A DNA stretch of 23,945 nt from a virus: the IMG/VR virus record IMGVR_UViG_3300021964_009921, positions 1 through 23,945 of that record; one strand, written 5' to 3'. The position numbers and the translations under genes were made by a program. Shown in pieces: positions 20,544 to 23,945 of the stretch; position 1 is the stretch's first letter; every line of letters starts with the position of its first letter. The notes beneath the pieces were generated by a model. That model saw nothing but the letters and a program-made list of their open reading frames with translations. It ran no database searches and was not told the origin of the DNA.

Positions 20544-20904
20544 CCCCGCCCCCTACGGCCGTCGCGAGCATCATGTCGGCCAGTGCGGCGGCGTCGATGG
20601 CAATGCAGAGGACCGAATGGTCGCCCATCGGCAGCAGGCACCACGCCAGCGAATCGGGGGAGGTCTTGCCTGGCAGCACGACCGCCTCGACGGCGATGGT
20701 GGGCTCCCCCGCCTGCGCCGCCCGGTAGCTATCAAGCCACGGGCCAGCGAGCCCGAAGTAGTCGCGGTGGTCGATGTCGGCCCACGCGCGCGGCGGCCGG
20801 TAATCCCCCGGCGGGCTGTACGTGCGCGCCCAGCCCTGCGAGACGCAGCGGTACCTTCCGTCGACCCGGATGTGCGCAGCGACCACGGGCTCCGCGAGAC
20901 TCAC
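20533..20904 (-). CDS. PAS-domain-like protein in the lysis cassette
   Basis: This 123-aa protein follows the PAS fold pattern over almost its whole length. The first strands and turn are in RVDGRYRCVSQGWARTY (13-29), and a WADIDHRDYFGL segment (41-52) is at the usual D-x-F/G position. A helix WLDSYRAAQAGEPT (56-69) is followed by strands TIAVEAVVLPGK, SLAWCLLPM and HSVLCIAID (69-104). PAS domains sense ligands, redox state or light and mediate dimerisation; no output domain is present. It starts at GTG 20904 in a GTGA overlap with the spanin-like gene, and the coiled-coil gene begins inside its end. The PAS call is by eye and needs structure prediction. The role in a phage is unknown. Confidence 0.65.
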   Translation of the reverse strand: MSLAEPVVAAHIRVDGRYRCVSQGWARTYSPPGDYRPPRAWADIDHRDYFGLAGPWLDSYRAAQAGEPTIAVEAVVLPGKTSPDSLAWCLLPMGDHSVLCIAIDAAALADMMLATAVGGGDAD

Positions 20905-21314
20905 AGCGTCCCCCGCGACGGCGCGGCGTCCTCCTGCGGGGTGCACCCTGGCAGGGCTGCAATCATGGCCGCCTCGACTGCCCGGCATTCGGGCCGCTGG
21001 GCGGCGCTCTGACCGTACTGCAGGCACGTCGCCCACTGGCAGGCCACGCCCAAAGGGTCGCCACCCATGTCGCGCCGGCATTGTGCGGGCACCTCGGCCA
21101 GCGTGGCCCGCACCTCGGCGTCGATGACCACCGGGCGGCCAGCCGCTTCGGCCACCCGTTCGAGGGCGTCGCCCTGTGCGGCGAGCGTCGAAGCCTGCGC
21201 TTCGAGGGCGTCGGAGTAGTCCGGCCCGGTCGAGCGGCCCAGCGCAAAACCGCCAGCCCCCACGCCGATGACGGCCAGAGAGGCGAGGATTACCGCGGTG
21301 GCGACGGCGGGCAT
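20901..21314 (-). CDS. Membrane-anchored lysis protein, i-spanin-like
   Basis: This 137-aa protein has one N-terminal membrane segment (about residues 4-26, ending AGGFALGRS) and a soluble, probably periplasmic remainder. A helical stretch (DALEAQASTLAAQGDALERVAEAAG) is followed by a Cys-rich region (C79, C92, C97, C109, C124) with a CLQYGQSAAQRPEC segment. Gene order after endolysin and holin and the topology fit an inner-membrane spanin that links to an outer-membrane partner during lysis of Gram-negative cells. I found no embedded lipoprotein gene for such a partner. The ATG has AGGAG 6 nt upstream. Confidence 0.55.
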   Translation of the reverse strand: MPAVATAVILASLAVIGVGAGGFALGRSTGPDYSDALEAQASTLAAQGDALERVAEAAGRPVVIDAEVRATLAEVPAQCRRDMGGDPLGVACQWATCLQYGQSAAQRPECRAVEAAMIAALPGCTPQEDAAPSRGTL

Positions 21315-21326
21315 AGGCGACTCCTA

Positions 21327-21590
21327 TCAGTCCCCTACATTGTACCCCGTCGGCGCCGATTGCGCGCCCCGTTCGCGGCTTGTGGGAAGCCTCCCAGGGA
21401 GCGGAAAGTGCCTCGCACCGTACACTCCCAGCCCCATTCCGACGGAGCCGATCACCACCACGGCGAGGTCGGCATAGGCGCGCACGGTCGCAGAATCGCC
21501 GCCCCCACGCGACAGCGCGACCAGCCCCAGCAGGAGGAGCAGGCCGTAGCCGGCGAGATGGTAGGCGGCGCGGAGGGTGGTCGAGGTCAC
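21327..21590 (-). CDS. Holin
   Basis: This 87-aa protein has two hydrophobic segments, HLAGYGLLLLLGLVALS (11-27) and a second of about 20 residues (LAVVVIGSVGMGLGVYGA, 42-59), separated by a charged loop. A basic, hydrophilic C-terminus follows. This is the layout of a class II holin, which forms lesions in the inner membrane at a set time. It starts with a GTG in a GTGA overlap with the endolysin gene and precedes the spanin-like gene by 12 nt. The long open frame upstream of it is a shadow of the endolysin. Confidence 0.75.
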   Translation of the reverse strand: MTSTTLRAAYHLAGYGLLLLLGLVALSRGGGDSATVRAYADLAVVVIGSVGMGLGVYGARHFPLPGRLPTSRERGAQSAPTGYNVGD

Positions 21591-22051
21591 AGGCGCAGCC
21601 TCCGGTAGCCGCCCGACTCGGACGCATAGAGCATCTGCCCCCGCATCCGAGGGCCGCCGCCGAGGTGAACGTGCCCCCCGCGGCTGGGATGGTAGACGAT
21701 GAGCTGGTCGAAAAGGAGCCCGACGGTGTGGGCTTCTTGCGCGACACCCATGGCCGACAGCCGGTGCGCCTTGAGGTCCACCGCCCACCCGCGCATATGG
21801 TCGGAGGTCTTCGACCCGCCGATCGCGGCGTTGACCTCTGGCGCCCGGTATCCGCTGGTAATGCGGATCGGCCCCACGATCTCCCGCAGCGGGTCGAGCA
21901 GGTGGCCGCACAGCGCGGTCAGGTTCCATGCCTCAGCCTCGGGGATCGAGTTGTCGAGCCCGAGGCGCGCGGCGGCGCCCGACTGCGACAACTCGGCCCA
22001 GGTGAACCACCGGCCAGGGCGTGCGGGCAGGTCTGGCGGGGGCTGGCTCAC
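21587..22051 (-). CDS. Endolysin, peptidase M15 family
   Basis: This 154-aa zinc peptidase cleaves peptidoglycan peptide bridges at lysis. ITSGYRAPEVNAAIGGSK (64-81) leads into the zinc signature SDHMRGWAVD (83-92; ligands H85 and D92), and the second histidine motif is HVH (127-129). The fold matches the M15_3 group of D,D- or L,D-endopeptidases common in phages. There is no signal peptide, so export would depend on the neighbouring holin. It starts at a GTG overlapping the previous stop as GTGA. An alternative role as a virion-associated peptidase is less likely given the adjacent holin. Confidence 0.9.
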   Translation of the reverse strand: MSQPPPDLPARPGRWFTWAELSQSGAAARLGLDNSIPEAEAWNLTALCGHLLDPLREIVGPIRITSGYRAPEVNAAIGGSKTSDHMRGWAVDLKAHRLSAMGVAQEAHTVGLLFDQLIVYHPSRGGHVHLGGGPRMRGQMLYASESGGYRRLRL

Positions 22052-22278
22052 GCGCCGTAGCCCGCAGCTACCAGGGCTTCGAGCACAGGATCGGCCACTT
22101 CGCGAGCCTCGGAGGCCAGCACGTCAGCACCGGCGGCGACGCGGGCGCGCTTGTGCGCGGCCAGTCGCTCAGCGTCGGCCACCGGAATGTGGATCACCAC
22201 CTGATAGACCGCCTCGTCTGCGCCGTCGCGTGTGACCTGCTGGGGGGAGACGGAATCAACGGTGCGGAGGTTGCTCAT
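22048..22278 (-). CDS. 76-aa hypothetical protein
   Basis: This short protein is translationally linked to both neighbours (ATGA with the fibre gene, GTGA with the endolysin). It has an N-terminal polar stretch, a strand (AVYQVVIHIPV) and an amphipathic helix (ADAERLAAHKRARVAAGADV), and it ends in a small helix. No family was recognised. The location between fibre and endolysin suggests a small virion or fibre-assembly factor, but this is only a guess. Confidence 0.6.
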   Translation of the reverse strand: MSNLRTVDSVSPQQVTRDGADEAVYQVVIHIPVADAERLAAHKRARVAAGADVLASEAREVADPVLEALVAAGYGA

Positions 22279-23294
22279 GGGGTCACCCGGCGAAGTGCGG
22301 CACCCACCCGAAAGGTGCATGACGATTTGATCAGGAGGTGCAGGTATCGCCGGTCTTGTGGGCCAACAGAGCTCCCGCCGTCGTTGATGACAGACGATCC
22401 CGTGTTGGTCAGGTTCGCGGCGTCCGTGGGCAGCGCGGAGTCGCCTTGATCCCAGGAAAACGACCCACTGGCGCCGTGCCAGACCAGCCCCACGCGGGTT
22501 GGCGTAGTCGATACGTCCGTGACGGTGGGTGTCTCGATGTTGATGAAGGCCGTGGTACTGTTGGCCTCGCGGAACCGGATCTGCGTCTCGGTGCCGTTAT
22601 AGCCGACCAATGCCTGCCACTGGTTCGCGGCGTTGCCGGTGCTGGTGCCGCTCGACAGTTTGAACAAGATCCCCGACGTGGTGTTGGCGACCACGCTGGC
22701 GATTGCGATGACGGCCATTACGACCTCATTCGAGACATCGACGCCGAGGTCAATGATGAGCGATGCCGAGTTGGCCCCGCTCATCGTGAGCGAGAGAAGC
22801 CCGCTCGATAGGCTGATCGCGTCGGGGCCGGAGGTGCCCACGTAGCTGAGGGTTGTGCTCAGCCCGCCGATCGTGTAGGTGTCTTCACCGGTCGAAAACG
22901 TCTCGGAGGACGCCGACCAGTCGAGCAGGGTGTCAGGGTAGGCCACGCCCGCGACCGTCGCCACGTTGACCACCGCCACGTCTGTGATGACCTGCCCGTC
23001 GCCGTCGTCGGTATGCGTACAGGTGACGGTCACCACGTCGCCGTCGGCCAGCCCGGTCGCAGTGTAGGGGCCGAGCCCCGAACCCGTCAGGCCAGCGCCG
23101 GAGCCGACGACGTGCGCGAGGGCGACCGATGGAGTGGACGCGCCCGAGCCGCCCGTGGGCGCCTGGAACGTGATCGCGTCGCTCGACGTAGTGCCCGCGG
23201 CTTTCGCCTGGGTGCCGTTGGTAGGGGCGCCGCCTGACACAAGGTCAGGATTGCCACCGCCGCCGCCCGCGCCCGTTGCTCCGTTGATGTTCAT
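22275..23294 (-). CDS. Beta-rich tail fibre / adhesion protein
   Basis: This 339-aa protein is rich in Gly, Ser, Thr and Val with few charged residues, typical of exposed phage structural proteins. A Gly-rich N-terminus (NGATGAGGGGGN) leads to an Ig-like region (about 40-110; VTVTCTHTDDGDG). A lectin- or jelly-roll-like domain follows (about 120-330) with many alternating beta strands and aromatic residues (FSWDQGD, YLHLLIKS). The ATG shares one base with the preceding stop (TGATG). It probably binds the host surface or decorates the tail tip. The domain calls are by composition only. Confidence 0.65.
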   Translation of the reverse strand: MNINGATGAGGGGGNPDLVSGGAPTNGTQAKAAGTTSSDAITFQAPTGGSGASTPSVALAHVVGSGAGLTGSGLGPYTATGLADGDVVTVTCTHTDDGDGQVITDVAVVNVATVAGVAYPDTLLDWSASSETFSTGEDTYTIGGLSTTLSYVGTSGPDAISLSSGLLSLTMSGANSASLIIDLGVDVSNEVVMAVIAIASVVANTTSGILFKLSSGTSTGNAANQWQALVGYNGTETQIRFREANSTTAFINIETPTVTDVSTTPTRVGLVWHGASGSFSWDQGDSALPTDAANLTNTGSSVINDGGSSVGPQDRRYLHLLIKSSCTFRVGAALRRVTP

Positions 23295-23638
23295 CAGTTC
23301 TCCAGGGCTTCGAGCACCACCGAGACGGCCGGCGTGCCCGAGCTGGCGGCCACGAAGATCGATTGCCCCGATGGGTTCGCCGACTGCGGCGCCATGCGGA
23401 ACGTGACCAGCGAATCAGCCGGGAGCGCCTGGGTGTGCGTCCCGACCGCGCCACCGTCGGCGGGCTCCTCGGGGCTGGCCGGGTCGCCGTTCTTCGTGAA
23501 GGCCAGCACGCCAGCCACACCGGTTACCGTGACCGTCACGCGGCACCGTGGCGGTAGCTGGACCTCCTGCCACGTCGTCGCAGAAGTGAACGTGTAGACT
23601 GTCGGCAGTTGCGCGGCGCGGAGATTGATGGCGGCCAT
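23294..23638 (-). CDS. Small beta-sandwich virion protein
   Basis: This 114-aa protein is predicted all-beta (VTVTVTGVAGVLAFTKNG and VSVVLEALEN strands) and lies between the tail protein and the fibre. The ATG has AGGAG 5 nt upstream. It may be a fibre-attachment or capsid/tail decoration subunit. No family was recognised. Its composition matches that of the next gene, suggesting they form one host-contact structure. Confidence 0.6.
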   Translation of the reverse strand: MAAINLRAAQLPTVYTFTSATTWQEVQLPPRCRVTVTVTGVAGVLAFTKNGDPASPEEPADGGAVGTHTQALPADSLVTFRMAPQSANPSGQSIFVAASSGTPAVSVVLEALEN

Positions 23639-23657
23639 GGCGGCTCCTGGGCTTGTT

Positions 23658-23945
23658 TCAGTCTAACACCCGAGCGTCTCGCACGGGGTCCTCTGTGAAG
23701 ACGATCACGAACTCCCACCCGTTGCGGGTGAGGCGCTTGCCGTCGATGACGCCGATCGCGCCGTCGAACTCCCGCAGCGGGTCGGTGACCGTCAGGGAAT
23801 CGCCGACCTGCAGCCAGCCCCAGTGAAGCGGGGCGTCGTAGCTGGCCGAGAGGGTAGGCATGGCGGCCAGGCGCCCGCGCCAGCTTGCGACCTGGTTCGC
23901 TACGTCCGCATCCCACACGAAGTCAAGGTCCAGCTCGAGCGTAGC
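23658..23945 (-). CDS. Tail protein, C-terminal end (cut by the window edge)
   Basis: The last 95 codons of a gene run in from beyond the right edge. The frame is open up to the edge, so the GTG at 23918 is probably internal. The visible part has a helical segment (ADVANQVASWRGRLAAMP) and then strands with LHWGWLQVGDSLTVTD and a final IDGKRLTRNGWEFVIVF. This pattern (arm residues, then VGD, then a terminal beta hairpin) is seen at the C-termini of phage tail-hub or tip proteins. The role is inferred from this pattern and from its place before the fibre genes. Confidence 0.65.
   Translation of the reverse strand, partial: ATLELDLDFVWDADVANQVASWRGRLAAMPTLSASYDAPLHWGWLQVGDSLTVTDPLREFDGAIGVIDGKRLTRNGWEFVIVFTEDPVRDARVLD

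Noticed and set aside
20905-21747. Long minus-strand extension upstream of the PAS-like gene
   Set aside because: It runs in another frame through the holin and spanin-like genes with Arg/Pro-rich composition. The GTG at 20904 with stop overlap is the natural start.
1-23945. tRNA genes, CRISPR arrays, insertion sequences or an integrase
   Set aside because: I saw no cloverleaf-type sequence, regularly spaced long repeats, transposase or recombinase motifs in either strand.

Overview
This window is part of the genome of a tailed, siphovirus-like double-stranded DNA phage (or prophage). The gene set runs from terminase, portal, scaffold and HK97-type capsid protein through replication and recombination genes to regulators, a lysis cassette and tail/fibre genes. 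The DNA is strongly GC-rich with GC-heavy third codon positions. Ribosome sites are clear GGAG types, promoters resemble the sigma70 consensus, and the lysis cassette has a membrane-anchored spanin-like protein. I infer a high-GC Gram-negative host, but the sequence does not name it. No integrase, tRNA, rRNA, CRISPR array or insertion sequence was recognised.

Layout. On the minus strand at the right edge (23945 to 18494) lie the 3' end of a tail protein, two beta-rich virion proteins, a small protein, an M15 peptidase endolysin, a holin, a spanin-like protein, a PAS-like protein, a coiled-coil protein, a small protein and a calcineurin-type phosphoesterase. Nearly all are joined by 1-11 nt overlaps. 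An eight-gene plus-strand island (15346 to 18497) carries likely regulators (RHH, XRE-like, zinc/winged-helix), a RusA resolvase and a secreted protein. It meets the phosphoesterase gene tail to tail with a 4-nt overlap and no room for a terminator.

At 15211-15345 two sigma70-like promoters diverge, with their -35 boxes forming a perfect palindrome. Leftward from there (minus strand) lie a PD-(D/E)XK exonuclease, its 203-aa partner, small proteins, a SNF2 helicase, a DNA methyltransferase, a second SF2 helicase, an HNH nuclease, an AEP-type primase and a VapE-type helicase. A non-coding region at 5455-5815 with a terminator-like hairpin, short repeats and an AT-rich core follows; it is a candidate replication origin. 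The minus-strand head module (5033 to 2) is small terminase, a 68-aa protein, large terminase, portal, scaffold and capsid. The capsid gene has its own promoter, whose -35 overlaps the scaffold stop codon.

How it may work together. The divergent promoter would fire the regulator island and the recombination/replication arm together. An internal promoter at 13366-13394 would reinforce the helicase/methyltransferase/primase genes. Eight genes of the early arms, and none of the head or lysis genes, share a GGAGAC-N3-5-ATG initiation signal. The most unusual items are the PAS-like protein translationally coupled to the lysis genes, the candidate origin, the palindromic divergent promoter, and the helicase-methyltransferase-helicase-HNH block.
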